Part shown: piece after piece, positions 8,671-16,766 of the stretch
Layout of the letters: each line of letters begins with the position of its first letter
How positions within the stretch are numbered: the stretch's first letter is position 1
Source of the DNA: Paenibacillus cookii
Lineage (GTDB): Bacteria; Bacillota; Bacilli; Paenibacillales; Paenibacillaceae
Length of the DNA stretch: 64,000 nucleotides
Reading direction: 5' to 3'
Assembly: GCF_018333375.1 (NCBI RefSeq)
Contig: NZ_BORW01000014.1
Span: 1-64,000, forward strand
The notes under the pieces: model-generated
What the model saw: the letters and a program-made list of their open reading frames with translations, nothing else
Database searches by the model: none
What the model was told of the DNA's origin: nothing
Translations under genes and position numbers: made by a program

Positions 8671-9717
8671 TTACTTGCCGGTTTTTTTATCGGATTTTTT
8701 GCCGTTGCCCGCATTTTCGGCTTTTTGCGGTTGATCGTTGGCCGCAGGTTTCTCGCTTCCTTTGGAGGCCAGCAGTCTGGCGTCGACGACCTTTTGATCC
8801 AGAACGGTCAGAACCACCTTGTCGTTAACGGCCAATTGATCTGCCTTGATCGCTTTGTTGTGATAGCCGACGAGCAATCCGCTTTCGATTTTGAAGGTGC
8901 CGATCTCCTGGTTTGCCGTTTCGATTTTGATCTCCCCGTAGGTATCCGCCGTTACCGACGCCGCGGGAAAAGAAATTTCCTTCACGGTTCCGTTCACTTT
9001 CACCGCACCGGCTTTTTCCATCAGGTCTTCGTTCGTTCTGTCGAGCAATGCCGCCATTTCGGCGCGGGTCACGCCCTTATTCGGCAGGAACGTTCCGTTT
9101 GGATAACCGCTGATAAGCCCTTTCTCCATCGCTACTTTGACATAACCGACGGAAGCGGCGGGAATGGCGCTGGAATCTTTGAAGCTCAGCTTGGCTGCCG
9201 TTTGGGCCGACGCCTCTTTTTCGAAGCCGAGAGATTTGACGAGCAGGCTGGATACCCAGACGCGGCTCGCCGGCTTCTCCGGCTGGATCTTTTCGTTCGC
9301 ATCAAGCAATCCATGCTCCAAAGCGGTGGCCAGGTAACCGGCAGCCCAAGGATATTTCTTGCTCAAATGATCCGCATCCTGGAAAGGAAGGTTCGGGCTG
9401 GCAGACTTGGACTTCGCCTCCTCATCAAGCCCCATCAGGCGAACGGCCATGACGATCGCTTCAACGCGGGTCACTGGCTTGTTCGGACGGAACGTGCCGT
9501 CTTCAAATCCTTGGAAAACGTGTTTCGATTGCATTTTGAGAATGTTTCCTTCCGCCCAAGGCGCGTCATTGATATCCTTAAACTTCAGCGCGGCCTGAGC
9601 GCGGACCTCCGGCTTGGCGGAAGATGCGGCTCCGTTAGCCGATGCGGCTTGAACGGACAGGCTCAAGGCCAGCGATACGGCAAATGTGGACAGCAGAATG
9701 TGTTTAACTTTTTTCAT
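8671..9717 (-). CDS. secreted protein with three S-layer homology domains
   Basis: The protein is 348 residues with a signal peptide (about 1-27, likely cut after SVQAASA). Three SLH repeats follow at about 45-97, 109-165 and 176-232; the first and third show the typical GxxDGTFRPN and GYPNGTFLPN loops and TRAE/TRVE motifs, the second is more diverged. SLH domains bind pyruvylated secondary wall polymer, so the protein should be anchored to the cell wall. The C-terminal part (about 238-320) looks beta-rich, and the last 30 residues are Lys/Gly/Asn-rich. No enzyme motif is seen. It lies downstream of rsgI on the same strand, but a gap of about 100 bp suggests its own promoter. Confidence 0.85.
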   Translation of the reverse strand: MKKVKHILLSTFAVSLALSLSVQAASANGAASSAKPEVRAQAALKFKDINDAPWAEGNILKMQSKHVFQGFEDGTFRPNKPVTRVEAIVMAVRLMGLDEEAKSKSASPNLPFQDADHLSKKYPWAAGYLATALEHGLLDANEKIQPEKPASRVWVSSLLVKSLGFEKEASAQTAAKLSFKDSSAIPAASVGYVKVAMEKGLISGYPNGTFLPNKGVTRAEMAALLDRTNEDLMEKAGAVKVNGTVKEISFPAASVTADTYGEIKIETANQEIGTFKIESGLLVGYHNKAIKADQLAVNDKVVLTVLDQKVVDARLLASKGSEKPAANDQPQKAENAGNGKKSDKKTGK

Positions 9718-9823
9718 TTCTTCATCCCTCGCAAACGATAAAATTTAGGCTGCTTTTGTAGTAAGCACATATTTCATTACGTCGCGTCCCATCGTTTTGA
9801 GGGGGTCTTTTCAAAAAAATGAA

Positions 9824-11095
9824 TCATTTATTTTTCGGACCGTTTTTCCCGCTGTGTTCTTCTGGCGCGATCTCCGGCGCGTTCGCCGCCGATTTGCCGC
9901 TATTGGGCTGTACGCCGCGGTCGGCCGGCGGCTCCTCCTTGGCGGGTTTGCCGTTTTTGGCTTGAGCGCCGCCTTTCGCCTGTTCGCCGCTTTTCCCTTG
10001 GACGTTTTCCTTGGCCGGATTGCCATCCGCTTTTTTCTCATTCCGCGGCATCGTTTTGCTTTCGCCGGATTGCGGAGTTTCTTTAGGGCTCGAACCGCTG
10101 CTGCCTTTAACCGGATCCTCCCGCCGGCTTTTGGCAGAATTGCCTGCATCCGCCTTTCGAGCCGCGCCGTCTTTTTGCTCCGCGCTGTCGGCAGGATGCT
10201 CTTTGCTTTGCAGGGAATGCTTTTGCGTCTGCTGCGGCTGTTTGACTTCATTTCCTTTTCCGGTCCCGGCCTGCGCTCCCTTGCTTCCCTCAGGCGCCGC
10301 ATTCGCGGGAGCGGACGGCTGCACGGTTTCGGCATGGCTTCCCGCTCCGTCAAAAAAGCGCTGCGGGTCCACCCCTGCCCCGGCAAGGGCCGCGGCGACG
10401 GAACGGGAACGCAGGTCATCGATGTTCAGCCGGATGCCCTTTTCCCCCGCTTTTTCGTAAACGATATACTTATTGAGCGACAACTTCGCTTTTTGGGCTT
10501 TGTCCATCAGTTCCCGATCCGCCTCGAACCATTCGAGGTCATATCCGTTTTCCGACGTCTCCACCTTTTGCTTGTCCGGCACAAACGGAGCGGAGCGGAG
10601 TTCCACCGTCGACAGCAGGATCCACCTTTTTCCCTCGCCGGCGTTCAAAAACCCCTGTTTCGCCGCCTCATCGACGATGGCATGAACCGCATCGTAAAAA
10701 TTTTGCCCTTTGAGCTCCCGTTCGGATAATAGCTTTTTGGCATCATCGTTCAGCGGCTTGACCCGGTCGATCCTTCCGTCCTGCCGGACGTACAATTCCA
10801 TGCTCGGATTGATGTCGATCGCAACCATCGTGGATGCGTTGCCCGTAGAGGGTTTCCATAAAAATACGGCGCCGATCAACAGCACGATGGAAGCCGCAAG
10901 CCACCAGGCTTGCCTCAGCCAGCGGCCGTCATGACGCTTTCGCGCGGGTGCGGATCTGGCCGGGGTTTCCACCGGAATCCGATCCCCCAGCTGAGGCATA
11001 TCGGGCATATGCGGCAGGTTTCGGAAGGTTCCATCCTCGCAGAGAACGACGATACACTTCTCGGTTATTTTCATTACGACTCCATGCATCATCAT
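9824..11095 (-). CDS. rsgI: anti-sigma-I factor RsgI
   Basis: The protein is 423 residues from ATG 11095, whose A is shared with the sigI TGA; two more in-frame ATGs follow at once, and GGAGG upstream could serve any of them. Plan: a cytoplasmic RsgI N-terminal domain (about 3-40, MKITEKCIVVLCEDGTF), one membrane helix (about 62-80), then the conserved extracytoplasmic segment starting STMVAIDINPSMELYV. From about residue 250 to the end it is low-complexity and rich in Lys, Gly, Ala, Glu, Pro and Ser. RsgI holds SigI inactive at the membrane until a heat or envelope signal. Clostridial RsgI proteins carry carbohydrate-binding C-termini; this one carries none, only the disordered tail, so its signal is unclear. 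Confidence 0.88.
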   Translation of the reverse strand: MMMHGVVMKITEKCIVVLCEDGTFRNLPHMPDMPQLGDRIPVETPARSAPARKRHDGRWLRQAWWLAASIVLLIGAVFLWKPSTGNASTMVAIDINPSMELYVRQDGRIDRVKPLNDDAKKLLSERELKGQNFYDAVHAIVDEAAKQGFLNAGEGKRWILLSTVELRSAPFVPDKQKVETSENGYDLEWFEADRELMDKAQKAKLSLNKYIVYEKAGEKGIRLNIDDLRSRSVAAALAGAGVDPQRFFDGAGSHAETVQPSAPANAAPEGSKGAQAGTGKGNEVKQPQQTQKHSLQSKEHPADSAEQKDGAARKADAGNSAKSRREDPVKGSSGSSPKETPQSGESKTMPRNEKKADGNPAKENVQGKSGEQAKGGAQAKNGKPAKEEPPADRGVQPNSGKSAANAPEIAPEEHSGKNGPKNK

Positions 11096-11820
11096 CACTC
11101 CTCCATGTTTGCAAAAGAAACGGTGCTGCGTATCCGTTCGAATTCCGGACATGCGTAGATCAAAACAAGCGCTATGATATATTTACGATTCCGCTCCAGC
11201 GTTTTGTGACCCACTTTAAACATTTTCAGCATATTTTTGATCGGCAGCCTTTTGGTCTGCTTCAGCACATCAAGCCATTCCGGCTGTTCGCTGAACCGCT
11301 TGGCGATTTGGATCATCTGCTTCCGCGTATCTCTATGCTTCGGGGAACAATCCTCCAGCTCCTCCAGCGACACGCCGTATTCCTGCAGGGCCTCGTCGTA
11401 TGCAAGCAGCTCCATCGCCAGCTCGCTGGCCGATTGCTCCCTGTCGTAACGTTCGAGAGAACTGGCGATTTCGCTCGGGGTCTGGTCGAACAGGTCCCCC
11501 GGCTCGTTCAGAATGACGCTTTCCGATTTTAAAATTCTCCCTTGTCTCCGGAACTCGTCCACAAGGCGGTTATGGATCATCATATAAGCAAAATTGTCGA
11601 AGGATTTTTTCATGCCGCTGTCGTACCGGTCGATGGCCTCGTTTAACGCGATCATCCCGATGCTTGCTTCGTCGCGCTCCCACCCGATCGGGCTTTTGCA
11701 TACTTGGGAGACGGTCCGCAAAATGAAGGGACGATATTGTTCGATGATCCAATCGCGTTCCGACCGGTTTCCTTCTTGGGCGCTTTTGATCACAGATTCG
11801 ATCGATCTGCCGTCCAGCAC
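11095..11820 (-). CDS. sigI: RNA polymerase sigma factor SigI
   Basis: The protein is 241 residues from GTG 11820, with AGGAAG about 9 bases upstream. It matches the SigI family: a sigma region 2-like part (about 15-95, including FDNFAYMMIHNRLVDEFRRQG) and a C-terminal domain with the conserved KTLERNRKYIIALVLI segment. SigI directs heat- and envelope-stress genes in Bacilli and is held by RsgI. The gene overlaps rsgI by one base, the standard order. SigI operons are usually autoregulated from a sigma-I promoter, but no C-rich -35 element is obvious in the 130 bp upstream. Confidence 0.92.
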   Translation of the reverse strand: MLDGRSIESVIKSAQEGNRSERDWIIEQYRPFILRTVSQVCKSPIGWERDEASIGMIALNEAIDRYDSGMKKSFDNFAYMMIHNRLVDEFRRQGRILKSESVILNEPGDLFDQTPSEIASSLERYDREQSASELAMELLAYDEALQEYGVSLEELEDCSPKHRDTRKQMIQIAKRFSEQPEWLDVLKQTKRLPIKNMLKMFKVGHKTLERNRKYIIALVLIYACPEFERIRSTVSFANMEE

Positions 11821-11844
11821 AAACCATCACTTCCTAAACGTAAG

Positions 11845-11934
11845 TCCCAGTCTAGCTGCTAGATTGAGTATATTGTATTTTAATAGGATTGTTCTCATTT
11901 TGCACTCCTTCTTCTAAAAATTTAGCGACTGGGA
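11845..11934. repeat. inverted repeats in the sigI upstream region
   Basis: TCCCAGTC (11845-11852) and GACTGGGA (11927-11934) are perfect inverted copies 74 bp apart. A 13-bp palindrome TCTAGCTGCTAGA (11851-11863) overlaps the first arm. They lie between divergent sigI and the small gene at 11950 and may be operator sites or a looping pair; chance is not excluded. Confidence 0.4.
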
Positions 11935-11949
11935 ATTCGTGGATAGGCC

Positions 11950-12285
11950 ATGATGGCAAAAAACAACGCATACGCGCGGCAAATTCAAATCCGGCCTCAA
12001 AACGATCGTTTTATCCCCATCACCACGACTTCCGATGCTAACTTTCTGGAGGCCCGGGCCAATATCGAAAAAGCCGATCGCGTTGTCGTTTCACAGGTCT
12101 GGGATCCCTATGCCTACATTGAATTGGGACTCGCCATGCAATTAAACAAACAAATCGTGGTCGTGGGGGATGACGACTTGATCCAAACCGGCCTTTTCCC
12201 TAAGTACGACGATTTTGTTTATGAAAAAGCCACGGAGGATACCGTCAGCCAATATTTGATGCGTTTATCGAAGAGCGAAAACTAG
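11950..12285 (+). CDS. small protein resembling the nucleoside deoxyribosyltransferase/TIR-like fold
   Basis: This 111-residue ORF has a segment, EARANIEKADRVVVSQ followed by PYAYIELGLAMQLNKQIVVV, that resembles the Rossmann-like core of nucleoside 2-deoxyribosyltransferases, where an Asp...Glu-Leu-Gly motif precedes a strand after a short helix. It is shorter than that family (about 150 residues), lacks an obvious N-terminal strand, and has no clear ribosome site before the paired ATGs at 11950/11953, with an in-frame TAG just upstream. It may be a divergent small relative or an N-terminally truncated remnant. It is divergent from sigI. Function not assigned. Confidence 0.5.
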   Translation: MMAKNNAYARQIQIRPQNDRFIPITTTSDANFLEARANIEKADRVVVSQVWDPYAYIELGLAMQLNKQIVVVGDDDLIQTGLFPKYDDFVYEKATEDTVSQYLMRLSKSEN

Positions 12286-12351
12286 CTCCTTGCTGCAGCA
12301 AACGGCAGCATTGAACCTCTCATACCACAGACAGTCCGGACCGGCAAGAAA

Positions 12352-12400
12352 ATAAAAAAACGGCCACGGTTCCGTATTCCATTGGACCAAGGCCGTGTAT
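12352..12400 (-). terminator. terminator of the YqaE/Pmp3 gene
   Basis: On minus, ACGGCC and GGCCGT arms with partly paired inner sequence precede a run of seven T. It lies about 40 bp after the stop at 12439. Confidence 0.7.
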
Positions 12401-12438
12401 CCCTGTTTTGTTGTGCATGGCGTCGTGTCGTTTTTTCC

Positions 12439-12636
12439 CTACCGATGTTGATTTTCTATGGCCCGGACGATTTTTTCCGTCCGCTGATCCGCTTTGTACG
12501 CGTTCACCACTAAAATGGCATGAATGACGCCCGGAACATAACCGATGCAGGTGAGTATGATGCTCAGAATGAATTGTCCGAGCTTACCGCAGCTAAGAAC
12601 TGCCAGCGGCGGGAGAAAACATAATAAATATCGCAT
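12439..12636 (-). CDS. YqaE/Pmp3-family membrane protein
   Basis: The protein is 65 residues with two membrane helices and the family pattern LPPLAVL, a short loop, FILSIILTCIGYVPGVIHAILVV. Pmp3/YqaE proteins are tiny, widely conserved plasma-membrane proteins linked to salt, cold and membrane-potential stress in plants and fungi; the bacterial role is poorly known. GAGGTCACGCC precedes the ATG. It is a single-gene unit with its own terminator, downstream of the cotJ operon on the same strand but separated from it by a terminator. Confidence 0.85.
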   Translation of the reverse strand: MRYLLCFLPPLAVLSCGKLGQFILSIILTCIGYVPGVIHAILVVNAYKADQRTEKIVRAIENQHR

Positions 12637-12743
12637 GGCGTGACCTCGTTTCGTTGAAAGTACTTATAATACGATCCCCCCATCGCGATGGTTCCATCTC
12701 TTCGTTATATTGGCGCTGCCGTCCCCCTTATGTATCGGTCACG

Positions 12744-12803
12744 CAAAAAAAACGAATGCCCCATAGGAGGACGCTGCTGCAGGCATCCTTCTTACGGGGC
12801 AAC
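12744..12803 (-). terminator. terminator of the cotJ operon
   Basis: On minus, a long imperfect stem (GCCCC...AGGATGC / GCGTCCT...GGGGC) is followed by ATTCG and a run of eight T. It lies 10-60 bp after the cotJC stop. Confidence 0.8.
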
Positions 12804-12812
12804 ATTCGGAAA

Positions 12813-13382
12813 TTAAAAGTATTTCTTTTTCCCGCGGTCGTCCTTAATGATCTCCACCGCCTCGCGGAAGCGCAGCGAATGCACGATTTCCCGTTCGCGC
12901 AAAAACTTCAGGCTGTCCTGCAAATCGACGTCATCGGTCATGTCGATCAGCCACTGGTATGTAGCCCGGGCCTTTTCCTCGGCCGCGATGTCCTCGTACA
13001 GGTCCGCGATCGGATCTCCCTTAGCCTGAATGTAGGTCGCCGTCCACGGCACCCCTGCCGCGTTTTGGTAGAACAGGGCCTTATCGTGATTGGCATAGTG
13101 GTCGCCCAAGCCGGCTGCTTTTAGTTGTTCGACGGTAGCATCCTTCGTCAATTTGTACACCATGGTGGCGATCATTTCCAGGTGCGCGAATTCTTCCGTG
13201 CCGATATCGTTCAACAAGCCGATGACCTTATCGGGAATCGTATACCGCTGGTTCAAATAACGCAGGGCTGCAGCCAATTCGCCGTCCGCGCCGCCGTATT
13301 GCTCCAGCAGGAATTTGGCCATCATCGGATCGCATTTGCTCACCCGAACCGGATACTGCAGCTTCTTCTCGTATACCCACAT
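12813..13382 (-). CDS. cotJC: spore coat protein CotJC, manganese-catalase type
   Basis: The protein is 189 residues, the usual CotJC length, and starts MWVYEKKLQYPV as typical members do. It is a ferritin-like four-helix protein of the Mn-catalase family; the likely metal ligands lie in the helices containing LLEQYGGADGEL, GTEEFAHLEMI, DIAAEEKARATYQ and REREIVHSLRFREA, where paired Glu/His residues are visible. CotJ proteins are made in the mother cell and joined to the coat and may protect the spore from peroxide. AAAGGAGGCGGT precedes the ATG. An 88-bp gap separates it from cotJB. Confidence 0.93.
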   Translation of the reverse strand: MWVYEKKLQYPVRVSKCDPMMAKFLLEQYGGADGELAAALRYLNQRYTIPDKVIGLLNDIGTEEFAHLEMIATMVYKLTKDATVEQLKAAGLGDHYANHDKALFYQNAAGVPWTATYIQAKGDPIADLYEDIAAEEKARATYQWLIDMTDDVDLQDSLKFLREREIVHSLRFREAVEIIKDDRGKKKYF

Positions 13383-13470
13383 GGGTGTGGACCGCCTCCT
13401 TTAAATATTCCGCAGATTTGTAACTTTTTCTCCGGTGTTTTTTCAGGTTGCCAAAGCTAAAGTCCTCCCT

Positions 13471-13938
13471 TTACACCTGCCAAGGCCACGGCGCTTCCGG
13501 CCATTCGAAAGGGAATTTGGAATAGGCGTGGCCGAAATGCATCAGCGGGCCGTACAGCTCCTGAAACTTTCTTACCAGCGGGATGCGTTCCTGCGCCAGC
13601 CGGTTGTACTGCTCGATGCGTTTCAAATCGTCCGGATGGGTATCCAGATACAGGTTCAGCTCGACCAGGGCGAAATCGATCACCTGAAGCTGTTCCAAAA
13701 GCTCGTAATACTGGCGATCCACCGTCCCTTTGGTTTCCGGCTTCATGCCGGCCGGACCGACGTTTTCATGCATGTGATGATGGGCGGGACCGACGTTTTC
13801 ATGGGCGTGATGGGCAGGACCTATGTTTTCATGCTCATGGTGGGCAGGACCGGCGTTTTCGTGGTGCGCATGGGCCGGGCCGACATGGCCAGGCCCGTTC
13901 GCCGGACCCGAATTCCGCGGGATTCCTTGTTCAGACAT
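13471..13938 (-). CDS. cotJB: spore coat protein CotJB with a His-rich N-terminal repeat extension
   Basis: The protein is 155 residues from ATG 13938, which shares its A with the cotJA TGA and follows AGGAGGAGCT. The C-terminal 85 residues are ordinary CotJB (YYELLEQLQVIDFALVELNL... to PWPWQV). CotJB is normally about 85-90 residues, so the first 70 are extra. Residues 16-63 hold about four repeats of the type HENxGPAHHxH with 14 His in 48 residues. Such a block could bind Mn, Zn or Ni, which would fit a partner of the Mn-catalase-like CotJC, but this is inference. The DNA under it is repetitive, so copy number may vary between strains. Confidence 0.9.
   Translation of the reverse strand: MSEQGIPRNSGPANGPGHVGPAHAHHENAGPAHHEHENIGPAHHAHENVGPAHHHMHENVGPAGMKPETKGTVDRQYYELLEQLQVIDFALVELNLYLDTHPDDLKRIEQYNRLAQERIPLVRKFQELYGPLMHFGHAYSKFPFEWPEAPWPWQV
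13750..13890 (-). repeat. in-frame repeats encoding the CotJB His-rich block
   Basis: Units of 30-33 bp encoding HENxGPAHHxH-type modules recur about four times inside cotJB. All spacings are multiples of three, so the frame is kept. The copies are similar but not identical, suggesting older duplication followed by drift. Confidence 0.8.
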
Positions 13939-14174
13939 CAAGCTCCTCCTTCCTGCGAATTCCGCTTGGGATTGTACGGACTGAACAGATTGGGCCAAAG
14001 CGTCCCCCGCGTCAGGGCTTCCTGCAAACTGTATTGGGGCCAATCCCTCGGCTGGAAGACGATATATTGGTTCGGCGGTACGACGTATGTCCTGTAAGGC
14101 AAAGGCGGGCAAGGATCAAACGGTCCGATAAAGGGCTTGTAGACTCGGATCTGGTTGTTCAAAGGATCGTTCAC
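13938..14174 (-). CDS. cotJA: spore coat-associated protein CotJA
   Basis: The protein is 78 residues from GTG 14174, with AAGGAGG 8 bases upstream; an upstream in-frame ATG would add a 39-residue stretch unlike the family. The body shows the CotJA pattern of prolines and aromatics: PFDPCPPLPYRTYVVPPNQY, then ALTRGTLWPNLFSPY. CotJA is needed for CotJC to join the coat in B. subtilis. It is first in cotJA-cotJB-cotJC and overlaps cotJB by one base. The unit should have its own promoter in 14175-14293, since a terminator follows ytvI; sigma-E control is known for B. subtilis cotJ, but I see no convincing full sigma-E match. Confidence 0.9.
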   Translation of the reverse strand: MNDPLNNQIRVYKPFIGPFDPCPPLPYRTYVVPPNQYIVFQPRDWPQYSLQEALTRGTLWPNLFSPYNPKRNSQEGGA

Positions 14175-14293
14175 GAACGGAGCCTCCTTCTGGTTCGTAT
14201 TAAGCCGGACGAGTCTAGGACTCCTCGTTGGGCTCTTCGTAACATACATATGAGGGTTTCGCGGAAACTGAACAAAATTTATCGAAAACAACC

Positions 14294-14337
14294 AAAAAAC
14301 TCCCTCGAAACAAGCCGAAACTTGTCCGGGGAGTCCT
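14294..14337 (-). terminator. terminator after ytvI
   Basis: On minus, ACTCCC...ACAAG and CTTGT...GGGAGT arms flank TTTCGG and are followed by six T. It lies 14 bp after the ytvI stop. Confidence 0.85.
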
Positions 14338-14350
14338 TGGAAGGCCCGCT

Positions 14351-15382
14351 TTAAAATTTGATTTTGATCTGAAACAAACCCGCTTTGCGCACGGCCGAAT
14401 AGATGATGACCACCAGCGGTCCGATAAACACGCCGATGACGCCGACCAGTTTAAAGCCGACATACATGCTGACCAGCGCCGATAAAGCGCCGATGCCGAC
14501 GGAGTCGCCGATGATCTTCGGCTCGATGACCCGCCTGGCCACCGTAATGACGATAAACAGCAGCAACAGCCCGAAGCCCGTATAGTTATCGCCGACGATA
14601 AACAAATAGGCGGCCCACGGAATCAAAACGGAACCAACGCCGAGAATCGGCAAAATGTCGATCAGCATGACAAGCAGCGCAATCGCAAGCGGATAACGGA
14701 TGTCGAGGATAAGCAGTCCCGTCAACGTCACCACGTACGTAAAAGCGCTCAGAATCATCTGAGCCTGCAAAAAACCGAAAATCGACATTTTCAGGCTGTG
14801 AAGCACCTGCTGAATCTGCCCCTGCATCTCATCCTCAAACAAGGAAAGAATGCCGGAGCGGATCGCCGGCAGACCAAAGCTGAATAAATACACCGCGACA
14901 AAAAAGACGACAAAAAACACGAACGTGCCGGGAATCCCCCTGGCGAAATTGAGAAAGGCCGACGACAGCGTATTCGCAAAGGATTCCGCATACTGCGTGA
15001 GATTGGAAAGCAGCGCCCTCAAGCTCTCGGCCAAGTCGGGCCGGATATTGTCGAGCCACCCCCGGGCCTGGATCATCGTATGCTGCGCAAAGTCGTTCGC
15101 TGCCGCAAAATACGATGGCGCGTTTTCCCAATACTCTACCAGTTGACCCAATACCTGCAGCCCCAGCATGTACACCAGGAGCAGAACTAGAAGCAAAAAC
15201 AGAGTACATGTGAGGGAAGCGGCCGCCACCCGGTTCCATTTCAGTTTGCCCATCAGCATGGCATGAACGGGCTCAAGCGAAATGGCGACCAGTGCAGCCA
15301 GCAGAAACGGGGCCCCTGCCGTAAACATGACGTACAGCAGGGCCAGTCCGATTCCGATGAGAAGCAGCTGTTTCCCTGACAC
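14351..15382 (-). CDS. ytvI: sporulation integral membrane protein YtvI, AI-2E-transporter family
   Basis: The protein is 343 residues with about eight hydrophobic segments, belonging to the AI-2E/PerM transporter family. The C-terminal half carries the family signature region (IDILPILGVGSVLIPWAAY, then IEPKIIGDSVGIGALSALVS). Length and sequence fit the YtvI subgroup found in spore formers; the transported substrate is unknown. The start is GTG 15382 with GGGGGGAG upstream. It is 11 bp downstream of the CNNM/CBS gene on the same strand, so the two may be co-transcribed. Confidence 0.82.
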   Translation of the reverse strand: MSGKQLLLIGIGLALLYVMFTAGAPFLLAALVAISLEPVHAMLMGKLKWNRVAAASLTCTLFLLLVLLLVYMLGLQVLGQLVEYWENAPSYFAAANDFAQHTMIQARGWLDNIRPDLAESLRALLSNLTQYAESFANTLSSAFLNFARGIPGTFVFFVVFFVAVYLFSFGLPAIRSGILSLFEDEMQGQIQQVLHSLKMSIFGFLQAQMILSAFTYVVTLTGLLILDIRYPLAIALLVMLIDILPILGVGSVLIPWAAYLFIVGDNYTGFGLLLLFIVITVARRVIEPKIIGDSVGIGALSALVSMYVGFKLVGVIGVFIGPLVVIIYSAVRKAGLFQIKIKF

Positions 15383-15393
15383 AAGCTCCCCCC

Positions 15394-16749
15394 TTAATCC
15401 CCGTTTTCCGCCTCCGTTTCTTCCCTGTTCGGTTCGGCGGCGGCAACGCGGTGGATGTTGACCCTTGTGATCCGGAGCCTCGTCGATTCTTCGACTTCGA
15501 AAACGTAGTTGGCCAGCTGAACCTTTCTGCCTTTCACCGGATTTCCTTCCAGCTCCTTGAACAGCCAGCCGCCGATGGAATCGACTTCGTCATCTTCGAT
15601 AATGACGCCCGTCAGATCATTCACGTCTTCGATCAGCATACGCCCGTCCACCGAAATGAAATCCTCCTGAATTTCCACGTCAGGACGCTCGTCCTCGAAC
15701 TCGTCGTAAAGTTCGCCCACGATTTCTTCCAAAATCTCTTCCGCCGTAAGCATGCCCGCCGTGCCGCCATACTCGTCCACGACCAGCGTCAGCTGAGCGT
15801 GTTTTTTCTGCATCAGCCGGAGGACATGGCTGATTTCCATCGATTCCGGCACGTTCAAAATCGGCCGCACCAGCTTCGCCAGCTCCTTCTGGTGCTCTTC
15901 ATCCGCCAGCAGGAAATCGGTGATATGGACAAAGCCGATGATCTGGTCCTTGTCCTCCACGGCAACGGGATAACGCGAATGTTTGGTTTCGCTGATGATT
16001 CGCAGGTTTTCTTCCAGCGTATTGTTCGTGTACAGGCAATCCATGTCCGTACGGGGCAGCATGATCTCGCGCGCCAGCAGATCGGAAAATTCAAAGATGT
16101 TGTCCATCAGCTTCATCTCGTCCTTATCGATCACACCGCTTTTGGCGCTCTGATTCATTAATATGCGGATTTCCTCTTCGGAATGCGCAGCTTCCGATTC
16201 CGTCGCCGGCTGTACCCCGAACATGCGCAAAATGACGTTTGCCGAAGCGTTCAACAGCCAGATGAATGGAAAAAATATTTTATAGAACAACATCAGCGGA
16301 CCGGACAGCAGCAAAGCCGCCCCTTCCGTTTTCTGAATCGCCAGGGACTTTGGAGCAAGCTCCCCGAGAACGATATGTAGAAAAGTAATGACGCAGAATC
16401 CGAGGATCACCGACACGGAAGAAATGACCGTTTTGTCCGTGATTCCGATCTTGTACATGAGCGGCTGCACCAAGAGGTGCGAGACGGCGGGTTCGCCGAT
16501 CCAGCCGAGTCCCAGCGATGCCAGCGTAATGCCGAACTGCGTAGCCGACAAATAGGCATCCAGCTTATTGTTTACTTTCAAAGCATAATTCGCCATGCGG
16601 TTGCCTTCGCTCACCAGCTGCGTAAGCCGGGACTGGCGCATTTTAACCAGCGAAAACTCCGCGGCGACAAACACCCCGTTAAAGAATACAAGCAGCAAAA
16701 CCAGGAAAAGGTTGAATAATAGCTTGCCTATTTCAAACTCCCCGTCCAA
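15394..16749 (-). CDS. CNNM-domain/CBS-pair membrane protein (HlyC/CorC family)
   Basis: The protein is 451 residues. Residues about 1-200 form the CNNM (DUF21) membrane domain with four hydrophobic segments and the conserved FVAAEFSLVKMR start; about 215-335 hold two CBS domains (MLPRTDMDCLYTNN..., VDEYGGTAGMLT...); about 350-435 is the CorC/HlyC C-terminal domain. Such proteins are linked to Mg2+ or Co2+ transport or sensing, with CBS domains binding adenine nucleotides. The start is TTG 16749, supported by GAGG eight bases upstream. It lies between yfkAB and ytvI on the same strand with short gaps. Confidence 0.88.
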   Translation of the reverse strand: MDGEFEIGKLLFNLFLVLLLVFFNGVFVAAEFSLVKMRQSRLTQLVSEGNRMANYALKVNNKLDAYLSATQFGITLASLGLGWIGEPAVSHLLVQPLMYKIGITDKTVISSVSVILGFCVITFLHIVLGELAPKSLAIQKTEGAALLLSGPLMLFYKIFFPFIWLLNASANVILRMFGVQPATESEAAHSEEEIRILMNQSAKSGVIDKDEMKLMDNIFEFSDLLAREIMLPRTDMDCLYTNNTLEENLRIISETKHSRYPVAVEDKDQIIGFVHITDFLLADEEHQKELAKLVRPILNVPESMEISHVLRLMQKKHAQLTLVVDEYGGTAGMLTAEEILEEIVGELYDEFEDERPDVEIQEDFISVDGRMLIEDVNDLTGVIIEDDEVDSIGGWLFKELEGNPVKGRKVQLANYVFEVEESTRLRITRVNIHRVAAAEPNREETEAENGD

Positions 16750-16766
16750 ATCAAACGCCTCATTTC

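Noticed and set aside
13750..13890. A CRISPR-like repeat array
   Set aside because: Units are about 30 bp with no unique spacers, keep the reading frame and encode His-rich protein repeats.
13939..14112. An N-terminal extension of CotJB upstream of ATG 13938
   Set aside because: This stretch is the cotJA coding sequence read in another frame; AGGAGGAGCT and the TGATG overlap fix the start at 13938.
14175..14293. A sigma-E promoter for cotJA using CATATGTAT as -10
   Set aside because: No acceptable -35 element was found at 14-16 bp, so the match was not reported as a feature.
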